Of a stretch of 47,956 bases of DNA, positions 39,098 through 47,956 are shown one piece after another. How positions within the stretch are numbered: position 1 is the first letter of the stretch; each line of letters opens with the position of its first letter. The DNA is taken from the NCBI GenBank assembly GCA_007280285.1, contig QYQA01000082.1:1-47956 (forward strand), written 5' to 3'. The notes beneath the pieces were generated by a model. The model did no database searches, was not told the origin of the DNA, and was given only the letters and a program-made list of their open reading frames with translations. A program made the position numbers and the translations under genes. This stretch comes from Methylococcus sp. Lineage in GTDB: Bacteria > Pseudomonadota > Gammaproteobacteria > Methylococcales > Methylococcaceae.

Positions 39098-42000
39098 AAA
39101 ACGCCAAACCGACGCCTCAAGAGCGCGGCATCACAAGCAAGATCGTCGAAGTCTTCATTACCTCGCGACTCTCCGTTCTCTTGCTGATCGCCTCTTTTCT
39201 CGCGGGGTTTGCAGCCCTCGCACTGACGCCCCGCGAAGAAGAGCCGCAGATTATCGTCCCGGTGGCCGATGTTCTGATTTCGGCCCCCGGAACCTCTGCG
39301 GAGGCCATTGAAAAACTGATCGCCACACCGCTTGAAAGCCTCCTCCGAGGGATTGATGGCGTCGAATATGTCTACTCCGCCTCAAGAGATAATGAAGCGC
39401 TGGTAACCGTTCGTTTTTATGTCGGCGAAGACCGGGAAGACAGTCTTCTTAAGGTCTGGAGCCGGCTGCTGTCCCATCAGGCCGACATGGCCCCCCAAAT
39501 CAAGCAATGGCGAGTGACACCGATCGAAATCGACGATGTTCCGATTGTCACCTTAACCCTCTCCTCCATCTCCGATAACGCGGATACAGCCAGCCTCCGA
39601 CGAGTCGCCGATGAACTAAAGGACAAATTCTCCGCCATCCAAGATGCCGGCAATATCACCGTCACCGGGGGTGAGGCGCGACGGATTCTGATCACGCCTG
39701 ATCCGGCGCGGCTTGGAGGCTTTGGTCTGACCCTCGATGACCTCATGCTGGCCTTGAAGGCAGGCAATCTCAACCTCAGTGCTGGCACGTTTGATCAGTC
39801 AAACCAGGTCGTTCGTCTCGATGCAGGTCCCGCCTTCGAGAAACTCGAAGATGTTAAGAGGCTCCCTATTCGGATGATCGATGGGAAACCCTTATTGCTT
39901 CAGGATGTCGCCACCATCTTAGATCGGGAAGAAGAACTGACCCACTACACCAGAATCGGCTTCGGTGCAGCGGCAGCGGAAAGCAAAACCGTCGGCAACC
40001 CAGCATCCGGGGTCGACGCCCAATTACCACCCAAGGCCTTTGACCGACGCGAAGCCGTCACCCTTGGCATTGCTAAACGCAAGGGAGCCAATGCGGTCAC
40101 AGTGGCTGAAGCCGTCATGAAGACAGCCGAAACCGCCAAAGGATCGTTGATCCCGGAAGATATTAGAATCACCGTCACCCGCGATAACGGGGAAACCGCT
40201 GATCACAAAGTCAACGAACTGGTCAAACATCTGCTGATTGCGATCGTCACCATCGTCATCCTGCTGGCGTTTGCCCTTGGCCCGAAGGAAGCCTTCATTG
40301 TTGCCCTGGCCGTTCCAATGACGCTCGGAGTGACCCTCCTGATGGATCTCATCTTTGGGTACACCATTAATCGGGTAACACTCTTTGCTCTGATCCTCTC
40401 TCTTGGGCTCCTGGTCGATGACCCCATCGTCGATGTTGAGAACATCTACCGCCATTTTAAATTACGCCGCGAACCACCACTCGATGCGGCGCTGAGCGCC
40501 ATTGAGGAAGTCAGACCTCCTACCATTTTTGCGACCTTCACGGTCATCGTCTCGTTTTTGCCGATGTTCTTTATCACCGGCATGATGGGACCCTACATGG
40601 CGCCCATGGCCTTCAATGTCCCGGTGGCCATGTTGATGTCCCTTCTGGTGGCGTTCACCGTGACACCGTGGGCGACCTATCACCTTCTTCAAAGTGAATA
40701 TGGCCAGGGCGAACTAGTGGATCCAAGAGCTTCCGTACTCTGGCGTTTTTATGAAAAAAGTCTCGGCCCGATGCTCAAGGCTCCCACCCATGCACGCCTC
40801 TTTTTGATCATCGTTTTTGTCGCCTTCGTGCTGTCCGCCTTGCTCGCGGTCTTTCGGGTCGTTCCCTTGAAACTGCTGCCCTTTGACAACAAGACGGAGC
40901 TAGCACTGGTCATTGACATGCCGAGGGGCAGCACCCTTGAAAAAACCGATGCCCTCGCTCGGGATCTCGAGGATTACCTCCTCACAGTCAATGAAGTGAC
41001 GGATGTGGAGACCTACGTTGGCACGGCCTCCCCCATGGATTTCAATGGGATGGTCCGTCACTATTACCTTAGAGGAGAACCCTTTAAGGGTGACATGAGA
41101 ATCAACCTCTTACCAAAGGAAGCGAGAAGCCAGCAGTCGCATGAAATTGCTCTTAGGATTCGAAGCGACGTCAAAGCGATTGCCAAAGCCCATGAAGGCA
41201 ATGTCAAAATTGTCGAAAGCCCACCAGGCCCACCGGTCCTTTCGACCTTTGTTGCCGAAGTCTATGGCCCACTCAGCGCTGGCCCGATGGAGCTTGCCGA
41301 CGTGACCCAGCGGGTCAGCAAGGAGGTGAGCACCATTGAGGGCGTCGTGGATGTCGACAATACCGTAGACGCCCCACAGACGGTCTATGAGTATCGACTC
41401 GATCGACTCAAAGCCGCCGAGGTAGGTATCACGGTCAGCCAGGCGGCCCATACGCTCGAGACCGCTCTCGGCGGCACCGATCAAGGCACCCTGCGGGTTG
41501 ATCAGGAGCGTCAACCACTCACCATCACGCTTCGCCTGAATCGAGGCGACCGCTCTAGCATCATGGCCCTTGAGTCCCTCAAAATCAGAGGCTATGAAGG
41601 CCAGCTGGTCGCCTTGGGGGACATCGGCACCGTCGAGCAACATCCAGCGAATCTCACGATCTATCATAAGAATCTTCGCCGTCTCCATTACGTCACAGCC
41701 GAAATGGTAGGCCGCGAACCGGTTGAAGCGGTTCTCGATTTCGGTCGTATCCGTGATCAAAGCCCACTCCCTGAAGACTACACGGTCGATTTAGCGGGGG
41801 AGGGCGAGTGGAAAATAACGGTCGATGTCTTTCGGGACCTTGGGCTCGCTTTTGGGGCCGCTCTGCTGATGATTTATGTGCTGCTCGTCGCCCAGACCGG
41901 GTCTCTCGGACTGCCCTTAATCATCATGGTCGCCATCCCACTGACCGTCATCGGCATCATGCCCGGATTCTGGCTGCTCAATAGCCTGTTCACGACCCCC

Positions 42001-42384
42001 ATTGACGGCATCGAGAATCCTATCCTGTTCACCGCGACAGCCATGATTGGAATGATCGCCTTAGCGGGCATCGTGGTGAGAAATTCGATCATTCTCATTG
42101 ACTTCATTGCCCGCTTGAGAGCTCAAGGACTCCCTCTTGAAGCCGCTCTGATTGAGGCTGGAGCCACCCGTATGCGGCCCATTTTTCTCACCGCAGGGGC
42201 CGCTTTGTTTGGTTCTTTGATTATTACTCTTGATCCCATTTTTTCAGGGTTGGCGTGGAGTTTCATTTTTGGGATCTTCGCCTCCACGGCGTTTTCCCTC
42301 TATGTCGTGCCGCTGGTCTACTTCCTAATCAACCGAAATCCACACCACGATGTCATCCCCACCACCCAGGAAGAAAATCCATGA
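39094..42384 (+). CDS. RND-family efflux pump inner-membrane subunit
   Basis: A 1096-residue AcrB-like transporter with the usual twelve-helix duplicated layout and two large periplasmic loops. The transmembrane-4 proton relay is GLLVDDPIVDVENIYRH, where the paired Asp residues (about 442-443) correspond to AcrB D407/D408. VDDPIVDVEN differs from the usual VDDAIVVVEN and marks a sub-branch of poorly characterised pumps. The second half has GIVVRNSIILIDFI. It is coupled at both ends by ATGA overlaps to the adaptor and to the DUF2892 gene. The substrate is unknown; neighbours hint at a sulfur compound, but this is only inference. Confidence 0.92.
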   Translation: MKNAKPTPQERGITSKIVEVFITSRLSVLLLIASFLAGFAALALTPREEEPQIIVPVADVLISAPGTSAEAIEKLIATPLESLLRGIDGVEYVYSASRDNEALVTVRFYVGEDREDSLLKVWSRLLSHQADMAPQIKQWRVTPIEIDDVPIVTLTLSSISDNADTASLRRVADELKDKFSAIQDAGNITVTGGEARRILITPDPARLGGFGLTLDDLMLALKAGNLNLSAGTFDQSNQVVRLDAGPAFEKLEDVKRLPIRMIDGKPLLLQDVATILDREEELTHYTRIGFGAAAAESKTVGNPASGVDAQLPPKAFDRREAVTLGIAKRKGANAVTVAEAVMKTAETAKGSLIPEDIRITVTRDNGETADHKVNELVKHLLIAIVTIVILLAFALGPKEAFIVALAVPMTLGVTLLMDLIFGYTINRVTLFALILSLGLLVDDPIVDVENIYRHFKLRREPPLDAALSAIEEVRPPTIFATFTVIVSFLPMFFITGMMGPYMAPMAFNVPVAMLMSLLVAFTVTPWATYHLLQSEYGQGELVDPRASVLWRFYEKSLGPMLKAPTHARLFLIIVFVAFVLSALLAVFRVVPLKLLPFDNKTELALVIDMPRGSTLEKTDALARDLEDYLLTVNEVTDVETYVGTASPMDFNGMVRHYYLRGEPFKGDMRINLLPKEARSQQSHEIALRIRSDVKAIAKAHEGNVKIVESPPGPPVLSTFVAEVYGPLSAGPMELADVTQRVSKEVSTIEGVVDVDNTVDAPQTVYEYRLDRLKAAEVGITVSQAAHTLETALGGTDQGTLRVDQERQPLTITLRLNRGDRSSIMALESLKIRGYEGQLVALGDIGTVEQHPANLTIYHKNLRRLHYVTAEMVGREPVEAVLDFGRIRDQSPLPEDYTVDLAGEGEWKITVDVFRDLGLAFGAALLMIYVLLVAQTGSLGLPLIIMVAIPLTVIGIMPGFWLLNSLFTTPIDGIENPILFTATAMIGMIALAGIVVRNSIILIDFIARLRAQGLPLEAALIEAGATRMRPIFLTAGAALFGSLIITLDPIFSGLAWSFIFGIFASTAFSLYVVPLVYFLINRNPHHDVIPTTQEENP

Positions 42385-42611
42385 CAAGCGATCGAATCAT
42401 CCGCATCGTTGCAGGTCTTTTTGTGATGTTATCCCTCGCCTTAGGCCTTGAGGAGAGCCCTCTCTTTCATGACAGTCACTGGCTGTGGTTTACCGCCTTT
42501 GTCGGCCTTAACCTTTTCCAAAGTGGGTTTACCCGATTCTGCCCCTTGGAAAGGTTATTGGTCAAACTGGGCTTAGCCCAATCACTGGCCCATTCGAGCC
42601 ATAAACCCTAA
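42381..42611 (+). CDS. DUF2892 / YgaP-type membrane protein
   Basis: A 76-residue protein with two hydrophobic helices (IIRIVAGLFVMLSLALGL and HWLWFTAFVGLNLFQSGFT) and the motif GFTRFCPLERLLVKLG, typical of DUF2892. In YgaP the same domain is fused to a rhodanese and anchors it to the inner membrane. Such proteins are frequent beside sulfide-oxidising enzymes. The start overlaps the pump stop (ATGA) and sqr follows 37 bases later. Confidence 0.9.
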   Translation: MTSDRIIRIVAGLFVMLSLALGLEESPLFHDSHWLWFTAFVGLNLFQSGFTRFCPLERLLVKLGLAQSLAHSSHKP

Positions 42612-42648
42612 GGGCGGCAACGCCCCAGATCACCCTGAGGAGAAACCC

Positions 42649-43926
42649 ATGTCTAAAATTGTGATTGTAGGCGCCGGTATCGGGGGCATCCCGATGGCAT
42701 TTGAAATGAAGGAAATGGCTCGCAAAAGCGATGAAGTCGTCGTCATCGCCAACACCCCGACCTTCCACTTTGTTCCTTCCAACCCCTGGGTTGCCGTTAA
42801 TTGGAGAAAACCCTCGGATATCAAGGTCCAGCTGGCCCCGGTGCTCAAGAAAAAAGGCATTACCTTTATTCAAAATACCGTGACCCGCTTCCAGCCCGAA
42901 CTCAGTCGGGTCGCACTAGCCGATGGATCCCACGTGACTTATGACTTCCTGATCATTGCCACCGGGCCAAAGCTTGCTTTTGACGAGATCGAAGGTCTCG
43001 GCCCAGAGGGGCACACCCAATCGGTCTGCCATGTCGATCATGCCGGCGAATCCGGTGAGTTCTGGAACGAGTTTGTTAAGGATCCAGGGCCCATTATCAT
43101 CGGCGCCGTCCAGGGCGCTTCCTGTTTTGGGCCTGCCTATGAATATCTCTTCATCGCCGAGACGGATTTAAGGAAGCGGAAGATCCGAGACAAGGTCAAG
43201 ATGACCTACGTGACCTCCGAGCCCTTTATCGGACACCTCGGCCTAGGGGGTGTTGGTGATACCAAGGGCCTTTTGGAGAGTGAGTTGCGCAACAAGCACG
43301 TTGACTGGATTTGTAATGCCAAGGTCGACAAGATCGAAGCCGGGATGATGTATGTCACCGAATTCGATGAGAATGGGCAGGAAAAGAAGAAGCATGAGCT
43401 TCCTTTTAAACACAGCATGATGCTGCCGGCCTTCAAGGGCGTCGATGGCCTCATCGGGGTCGAGAAACTGGTCAACCCGAGAGGATTCGTTCTGGTCGAT
43501 GAGCATCAAAGAAATCCGACCTTCAAGAACGTTTATTCGATCGGTGTCTGTATCGCCATTCCACCCCTGAGCCAGACCCCGGTTCCGACCGGGACACCGA
43601 AAACCGGATATATGATTGAATCCATGGTCACGGCAACCGCCCATAACATCCGAGAGGAACTGGAGGGCAAGGCGCCCACCCACAAAGCCACCTGGAACGC
43701 CTTGTGTCTTGCTGACTTTGGCGATTCGGGTGTTGCCTTCCTGGCGATGCCACAGATCCCCCCGAGGAACGTCCAGTGGTCATCCAGTGGTCGTTGGGTC
43801 CATTGGGCCAAGATCGCTTATGAAAAGTACTTCATCCGCAAGGTTAGAAAAGGGATCAGTGAGCCCACCTACGAGCGTCTCCCCCTCAAGGCCATGGGTA
43901 TTGTGCGACTAAAAAAGAAGGACTGA
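42649..43926 (+). CDS. sqr: Sulfide:quinone oxidoreductase (type I-like)
   Basis: A 425-residue flavoprotein that oxidises sulfide to sulfane sulfur and passes electrons to quinone at the membrane. The FAD-binding start is KIVIVGAGIGGIPMAFEM. The three redox cysteines fall at C127 (SVCHVDHA), C159 (GASCFGPAYEY) and C353 (ALCLADFGDSG), the pattern of the Acidithiobacillus ferrooxidans enzyme. The C-terminal amphipathic membrane anchor (VHWAKIAYEKYFIRKVRKG) is intact. GAGGAGA precedes the ATG. As the last gene of an efflux operon it suggests sulfide or persulfide detoxification. A strong terminator follows. Confidence 0.95.
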   Translation: MSKIVIVGAGIGGIPMAFEMKEMARKSDEVVVIANTPTFHFVPSNPWVAVNWRKPSDIKVQLAPVLKKKGITFIQNTVTRFQPELSRVALADGSHVTYDFLIIATGPKLAFDEIEGLGPEGHTQSVCHVDHAGESGEFWNEFVKDPGPIIIGAVQGASCFGPAYEYLFIAETDLRKRKIRDKVKMTYVTSEPFIGHLGLGGVGDTKGLLESELRNKHVDWICNAKVDKIEAGMMYVTEFDENGQEKKKHELPFKHSMMLPAFKGVDGLIGVEKLVNPRGFVLVDEHQRNPTFKNVYSIGVCIAIPPLSQTPVPTGTPKTGYMIESMVTATAHNIREELEGKAPTHKATWNALCLADFGDSGVAFLAMPQIPPRNVQWSSSGRWVHWAKIAYEKYFIRKVRKGISEPTYERLPLKAMGIVRLKKKD

Positions 43927-43940
43927 GCCCCGACATGTTT

Positions 43941-43980
43941 AAAAAAGCCCTAGGGAATTCCAACAACCCGGGGCTTTTTT
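43941..43980 (+). terminator. Intrinsic terminator after sqr
   Basis: AAAAAAGCCC (43941-43950) pairs with GGGCTTTTTT (43971-43980), and an inner GGG/CCC pairing extends the stem. The A- and T-tracts make it usable from both sides. Confidence 0.85.
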
Positions 43981-44108
43981 ATTGCCCAACGTCTTTTATT
44001 TCTTATTCCGACCCCAGCACCAAACACGGGGTGCAGCCCCTCAGGAAGATCATAAAATCAGCCACATTTTCCCATTAAAAAACCAGTGTAGCCGCATAGA
44101 ATGGCTTC

Positions 44109-45023
44109 ATGAAACACCTGATTGATCCCAAGATCGATTGCGTCTTCAAAGCCCTCCTGGGGGCCGAAGAGAATCGAAACTTGTTAGTGCATTTCTTGAA
44201 TGCCGTTCTCGCCCTGGAGCTAAAAGCGCCACTGGCCGATGTTGAAATTTTAAATCCCTATAACGAGAGGGAGTTCGCTCACGACAAGCTCAGTATCGTG
44301 GATGTCAAGGCCAGAGATTCTGAAGGACAGCTATTTCAAATCGAGATTCAGTTGGTGCAATATGCTCAGCTTGTATCAAGGATTCTCTACAGCTGGGCGG
44401 ATATCTATAGTCAGCAGCTCCAAAGCGGCGAGAGTTACAACAAAGTGAAACCGACCTACTCGATTTGGCTTTTGGATGATACGCTGATCGCAACCGACCA
44501 AGATTATGTTCGCAGTTACAAAATGAGGGATGCCAGAGGCCAAACCCTATTTGATCATGGCGGGATCTGGCTGTTTGAGATTAAAAAATTCCACGCCCAA
44601 AAGGTTGGCAGCGAGGAGCAACGTTGGCTCCGTTTCCTCAAAGAGGGCCATCAGCTGGATGATATTTTACTGCCCGACTGGATGTTCACAAAAGAGATGG
44701 AGCAAGCCATGAGTACATTGAAAAAGTTTTCAGATAAAGAACGGGATTATCACGAATATCAGGCTCGTCAGAACTACTTGCGCCAGCAACAGGCCATTCA
44801 GCAGGAGCTCGAGAGCGCTGTTACTCGGACGGATCAGGCGCATATGGAGACAGAACGTGCTCTCCTCGAAACGCGGAACGCCATAGAAGCAAAAGAGCGT
44901 GCTATGGAAGAAACACAGAGGGCCATGGCAGAAAGGGAGAATGCTCTAAAGGAAAGACAAGACGCCTTCGCTGAAATAGCGCGCCTTAAGGCGCTCTTGG
45001 AACACGCAGGCCAAATCCCCTAG
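44109..45023 (+). CDS. Rpn/PD-(D/E)XK nuclease family protein with C-terminal coiled coil
   Basis: A 304-residue member of the Rpn (recombination-promoting nuclease, transposase-like PDDEXK_2) family. The N-terminal domain starts LIDPKIDCVFKALLGAEENRNLLVHFLNAVL. The nuclease core shows Asp65 (SIVDVKA) and Glu79-x-Gln81 (FQIEIQ). From about residue 200 there is a long Glu/Arg/Ala-rich coiled coil with near-repeated units (ERALLETRNAIEAKERAMEETQRAM). Such genes are commonly mobile in copy number but carry no inverted repeats. The frame ends in TAG. The role in this host is unknown. Confidence 0.87.
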   Translation: MKHLIDPKIDCVFKALLGAEENRNLLVHFLNAVLALELKAPLADVEILNPYNEREFAHDKLSIVDVKARDSEGQLFQIEIQLVQYAQLVSRILYSWADIYSQQLQSGESYNKVKPTYSIWLLDDTLIATDQDYVRSYKMRDARGQTLFDHGGIWLFEIKKFHAQKVGSEEQRWLRFLKEGHQLDDILLPDWMFTKEMEQAMSTLKKFSDKERDYHEYQARQNYLRQQQAIQQELESAVTRTDQAHMETERALLETRNAIEAKERAMEETQRAMAERENALKERQDAFAEIARLKALLEHAGQIP

Positions 45024-45073
45024 AGGGGGGGCTATCCGAGCCATCAGGATGACTCAACAAAGGGCTAGATAGG

Positions 45074-45108
45074 CCGCTCGAAATTGCTCCAAGCGCTTTT
45101 TCGAGCGG
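45074..45108. repeat. Inverted repeat in the rpn-aspS gap
   Basis: CCGCTCGAAA (45074-45083) and TTTCGAGCGG (45099-45108) are perfect 10-base arms around a 15-base loop. No T-run follows on either strand, so it is not a textbook terminator, though it lies between the convergent rpn and aspS stops. Confidence 0.55.
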
Positions 45109-45157
45109 GTTCCACCCACGCTCTTCTCTCCTTTTAGAGTCAGGCTACGAGCTTCCC

Positions 45158-46945
45158 TTAATCGCCCTTCGATTCAATAGGTGGTTTCCGCAGACGGATC
45201 CCAAGCTCACGGAGCTGGAAGTCGGTCACTTCAGCAGGCGCATCGATCATCGGACACCAAGCTGACTGGGTCTTCGGGAAGGCCATGACTTCCCGAATGG
45301 AGTGAGCGCCGGTCATCAGCATAACCAGACGATCCATGCCGAAGGCAATTCCCCCATGGGGCGGCGCCCCGTATTTCAGTGCATTGAGGAGGAAGCCAAA
45401 CTTCTGTTGGGCTTCTTCTTCCGAGATTCCAAGGAGCTTGAAGACAACTTCCTGCATCTCGGTCTGATGGATACGCACCGAGCCACCCCCAATTTCAGTC
45501 CCATTCAGCACCATGTCATAAGCCCTTGAGAGGGCCCGCTGCGGCTCCCATTGAAGTTCTTCAAGGCTGCACTTGGGGGCGGTAAAGGGATGGTGCAGCG
45601 CGAATAAACGCTGATCTTTGTCGTCCCATTCGAACATCGGAAAATCAACCACCCAAAGCGGCGCCCAAGCGCCTTTCGCATGGCCCTGCTCGTGACCGAT
45701 CTTGAGCCTGAGTGCGCCCATCGCTTCATTGACGATTTTGGCCTTGTCGGCACCAAAAAATACCAGATCGCCGGTTTGGGCACCGACCCGATCGAGGATT
45801 TCAAGGACGGCTTCGCCGGGAATAAATTTGATAATGGGCGATTGGAGGCCGTCAAGACCCGCGCTGCGGTCGGTCACCTTGATGTAAGCGAGACCCTTCG
45901 CTCCATAAATAGCGACGTACTGCGTCAGATCATCAATGTCTTTCCGTGACAATTCAGCGCCACCTGGTAGACAAAGGGCGACCACGCGGCCTTCGGGGTC
46001 CTTCGCCGGCCCCGCAAACACCTTGAATTCAATATCGCTCAGAAGATCAGCGACATCGACCAATTCAAGCAGAATCCGAAGATCTGGCTTATCGGAGCCA
46101 AAACGACGCATGGCCTCAGCATAGGACAGACGCGGGAAGGGTTCTGGAAGTTCGACGTCTAGTGTTGCCTTAAACAGTTCACGAATCATCACCTCCATGA
46201 GGTCGGTGATCGCCTGTTCATCCATAAACGAGGTTTCGATATCAAGCTGGGTAAATTCCGGCTGACGATCGGCTCGAAGATCCTCATCGCGGAAACAGCG
46301 GACCACCTGGTAATACCGATCCATCCCAGAAACCATCAGCAGCTGTTTGTACAACTGAGGCGATTGCGGCAGGGCAAAGAAATGATTCGGGTGGGTGCGA
46401 CTTGGCACCAGATAATCCCGAGCCCCTTCGGGGGTCGCCTTGGTCAGGAAAGGCGTCTCGATTTCATAGAAGCCATGATCATCCATAAAGTTACGGAGAT
46501 GGCGGGTGACATCGCGGCGCATCTTCATGCGCTGCTGCATCAAGGGCCTTCTAAGATCGATGTACCGATAGCGAAGTCTCGTCTCCTCACTCACCTCAAT
46601 ATCGCTTTCAAGGGGAAATGGCGGGGTTTCAGACTTATTGAGGATTTCAAGTGCCGTGGCCAACACCTCAATCTTGCCGGTCGTGAGATTGAGATTCTCG
46701 GTGCCTTCGGGCCGGGGCCGAACCTTGCCATGAACCCTCAGAACAAACTCACTGCGAACCGTCTCAGCAAGGCTAAAGGCAGCCTGATAGTCAGGATCAA
46801 AGACGACCTGAACCAGTCCTTCCCGATCACGAAGATCGATGAAAATAACCCCCCCATGGTCGCGACGCCGATGAACCCAGCCGCAAAGATCGACTTCAAG
46901 ATTCAGATGGCTTTCCGTTACTTCTCCACAGCGGTGGCTACGCAT
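45158..46945 (-). CDS. aspS: Aspartate-tRNA ligase
   Basis: A 595-residue class II synthetase. The N-terminal OB fold ([31 protein letters not shown]) binds the anticodon. Motif 2 is [20 protein letters not shown], the bacterial GAD insertion domain lies in the middle, and motif 3 is [16 protein letters not shown]. Length matches bacterial AspRS. Whether it is discriminating or also charges tRNA-Asn cannot be decided here, and no gatCAB genes are present in this window. The start at 46945 follows a promoter with a perfect -10. Confidence 0.96.
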   Translation of the reverse strand: MRSHRCGEVTESHLNLEVDLCGWVHRRRDHGGVIFIDLRDREGLVQVVFDPDYQAAFSLAETVRSEFVLRVHGKVRPRPEGTENLNLTTGKIEVLATALEILNKSETPPFPLESDIEVSEETRLRYRYIDLRRPLMQQRMKMRRDVTRHLRNFMDDHGFYEIETPFLTKATPEGARDYLVPSRTHPNHFFALPQSPQLYKQLLMVSGMDRYYQVVRCFRDEDLRADRQPEFTQLDIETSFMDEQAITDLMEVMIRELFKATLDVELPEPFPRLSYAEAMRRFGSDKPDLRILLELVDVADLLSDIEFKVFAGPAKDPEGRVVALCLPGGAELSRKDIDDLTQYVAIYGAKGLAYIKVTDRSAGLDGLQSPIIKFIPGEAVLEILDRVGAQTGDLVFFGADKAKIVNEAMGALRLKIGHEQGHAKGAWAPLWVVDFPMFEWDDKDQRLFALHHPFTAPKCSLEELQWEPQRALSRAYDMVLNGTEIGGGSVRIHQTEMQEVVFKLLGISEEEAQQKFGFLLNALKYGAPPHGGIAFGMDRLVMLMTGAHSIREVMAFPKTQSAWCPMIDAPAEVTDFQLRELGIRLRKPPIESKGD

Positions 46946-46982
46946 GACTCATTCCCTGAACAGCAAAAGGTGAAATCCTTGA

Positions 46983-46988
46983 ATTATA
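46983..46988 (-). promoter_or_regulatory. -10 element of the aspS promoter
   Basis: TATAAT on the minus strand, with a weak -35 (TTGTGT, 18-base spacer). The leader would be about 31 bases. Further upstream, a GGGGG/CCCCC stem (47076-47090) followed by TTTT on the minus strand lies between aspS and polA. Confidence 0.5.
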
Positions 46989-47139
46989 AGGCCTCCAGGC
47001 CCTATCACACAAGGCTTCATCGCGCCAGGAGAGGGTTATTGGTGGCTCTCATCAGAGAATTAAGATCCGCAAAAGGGGGGTCTGGCCCCCTCTGCTGACT
47101 GTTAGAATAGGGACTTCCTTCCACCAGCAGCATCCCACC

Positions 47140-47956
47140 ATGACCGTCACCGGCCAGCAATCCCTGATCCTCGTCGATGGTTCTTCCTTTCTCTACCGGG
47201 CATTTCACGCGCTCCCCCCCCTCCACAATTCGAAAGGGCAACCCACAGGCGCCATTTTGGGCGTTGCCAATATGCTCCGAAAGCTGGTCGCCAACTACCC
47301 TAAAAGCCATATCGGAGTCGTCTTTGATGCCCCAGGACGCACCTTCAGAGACGACCTTTTCGAAGCCTATAAATCCCATCGCCCGCCGATGCCGGAGGAT
47401 CTTCGCTGTCAGATAGAACCCCTTCATGCGGTGATTCGTGCCATGGGACTCCCGATTCTGATTGAAGCCGGGGTTGAAGCCGATGATGTCATCGGGACCC
47501 TCGCCGTGGCGGCCTTTAAAAGGGGCTTTGAGGTCATCATTTCAACCGGCGATAAAGACATGGCTCAGCTGGTCAATGAAGGCATCACACTTGAAAACAC
47601 CATGTTCAATATCCGCATGGACCGGCAAGGGGTCATCGAAAAATTTGGCGTCCCCCCAGAGCGCATCATCGACTACTTGGCGCTGGTCGGTGATACCTCA
47701 GACAATATTCCCGGCGTCCCCAAAGTGGGGCCAAAAACGGCGGCTAAATGGCTTCGAGAATATGGCTCTCTTGATCATCTCATGGCGAAGGCCGAAGAGA
47801 TCAGCGGCAAAGTCGGCGAATCCTTGAGAGAATCACTCGGGCAGATTCCCCTTTCAAGGGAGCTCGCCACCATCAAATGTGATCTTAAGTTACCGCTCAC
47901 CCCAGACCAACTGTCGCTCTCGCCGGTTGACCTTGACCTGTCCCTTATACACCTCT
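47140..47956 (+). CDS. polA: DNA polymerase I, N-terminal part (runs off the window)
   Basis: About 272 codons of PolA are present, covering the 5'-to-3' exonuclease (FEN) domain. SLILVDGSSFLYRAFHALPPL holds the first metal-binding Asp. GVEADDVIGTLA and ISTGDKDMAQLV carry the acidic cluster, and GDTSDNIPGVPKVGPKTA is the helix-hairpin-helix. The ATG at 47140 is the natural start for the family. The gene diverges from aspS. The frame is open to the edge, but its last six codons come from an adapter-like sequence (47938-47956) and should not be trusted. Confidence 0.94.
   Translation, partial: MTVTGQQSLILVDGSSFLYRAFHALPPLHNSKGQPTGAILGVANMLRKLVANYPKSHIGVVFDAPGRTFRDDLFEAYKSHRPPMPEDLRCQIEPLHAVIRAMGLPILIEAGVEADDVIGTLAVAAFKRGFEVIISTGDKDMAQLVNEGITLENTMFNIRMDRQGVIEKFGVPPERIIDYLALVGDTSDNIPGVPKVGPKTAAKWLREYGSLDHLMAKAEEISGKVGESLRESLGQIPLSRELATIKCDLKLPLTPDQLSLSPVDLDLSLIHL
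47938..47956 (+). other. Probable Nextera/Tn5 mosaic-end adapter remnant
   Basis: The final 19 bases CTGTCCCTTATACACCTCT match the 19-base Tn5 mosaic end CTGTCTCTTATACACATCT at 17 positions and stop exactly at the window edge. This points to untrimmed adapter at a contig end and not to genomic sequence. Confidence 0.7.

Noticed and set aside
41110-41760. 216-codon minus-strand open frame inside the RND pump gene
   Set aside because: It is antisense to conserved pump sequence, with no start signal or homology that I recognise.
45074-45108. Inverted repeat as a terminator for rpn or aspS
   Set aside because: The arms are perfect but neither strand has a T-run after the stem.

Overview
This window reads as chromosomal DNA of a gammaproteobacterium. 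The basis is a cluster order typical of that class (rimP-nusA-infB-rbfA-truB-rpsO-pnp), a Lys34-type elongation factor P with both modification enzymes (EpmA, EpmB), and full-length HrpA, HslR and UbiX homologues. A complete PQQ biosynthesis locus (pqqABCDE) and a malyl-CoA lyase / malate-CoA ligase set (mclA-mtkA-mtkB) suggest a methylotroph or methanotroph-like metabolism. A type I-like sulfide:quinone oxidoreductase adds sulfide oxidation or detoxification. The lifestyle is inferred from these markers; no methane or methanol oxidation gene lies in the window.

Layout. 1-9.4 kb: an unknown small protein, hrpA, mutL, tRNA-Ser(GGA), and the EF-P module (efp-epmA diverging from epmB). 9.4-17.9 kb: the translation/transcription-factor operon on the minus strand, from rimP down to pnp, with a leader that carries two strong intrinsic terminators ahead of rimP. 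18.0-22.2 kb: hslR, then a tightly coupled four-gene operon (SnoaL-like, GNAT, carbon-nitrogen hydrolase, citramalate synthase). 22.2-25.5 kb: pqqABCDE with its own promoter and a terminator between pqqA and pqqB. 25.5-28.2 kb: minus-strand ubiX, proline iminopeptidase and an outer-membrane barrel protein. 28.5-32.4 kb: mclA-mtkA-mtkB-rhodanese-dtd. 32.4-36.4 kb: a DUF4156 lipoprotein, a uvrA gene broken by one in-frame amber codon, and decayed abiEi/abiEii toxin-antitoxin remnants. 36.4-44.0 kb: one apparent operon of a TolC/membrane-fusion/RND efflux pump, a DUF2892 membrane protein and sqr. 44.1 kb to the end: an Rpn-family nuclease-like gene, aspS, and the start of polA, which runs off the edge.

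How it fits together. EpmB makes (R)-beta-lysine, EpmA attaches it to EF-P, and EF-P relieves ribosome stalling. The PQQ genes would supply cofactor for periplasmic dehydrogenases, and mtkAB plus mclA convert malate through malyl-CoA to acetyl-CoA and glyoxylate, as in the serine cycle. Citramalate synthase would consume acetyl-CoA and pyruvate toward isoleucine.

The last 19 bases closely match the Tn5/Nextera mosaic-end adapter, so the right edge is probably an assembly artefact at a contig end. That also makes sequencing error one possible explanation for the uvrA amber codon.
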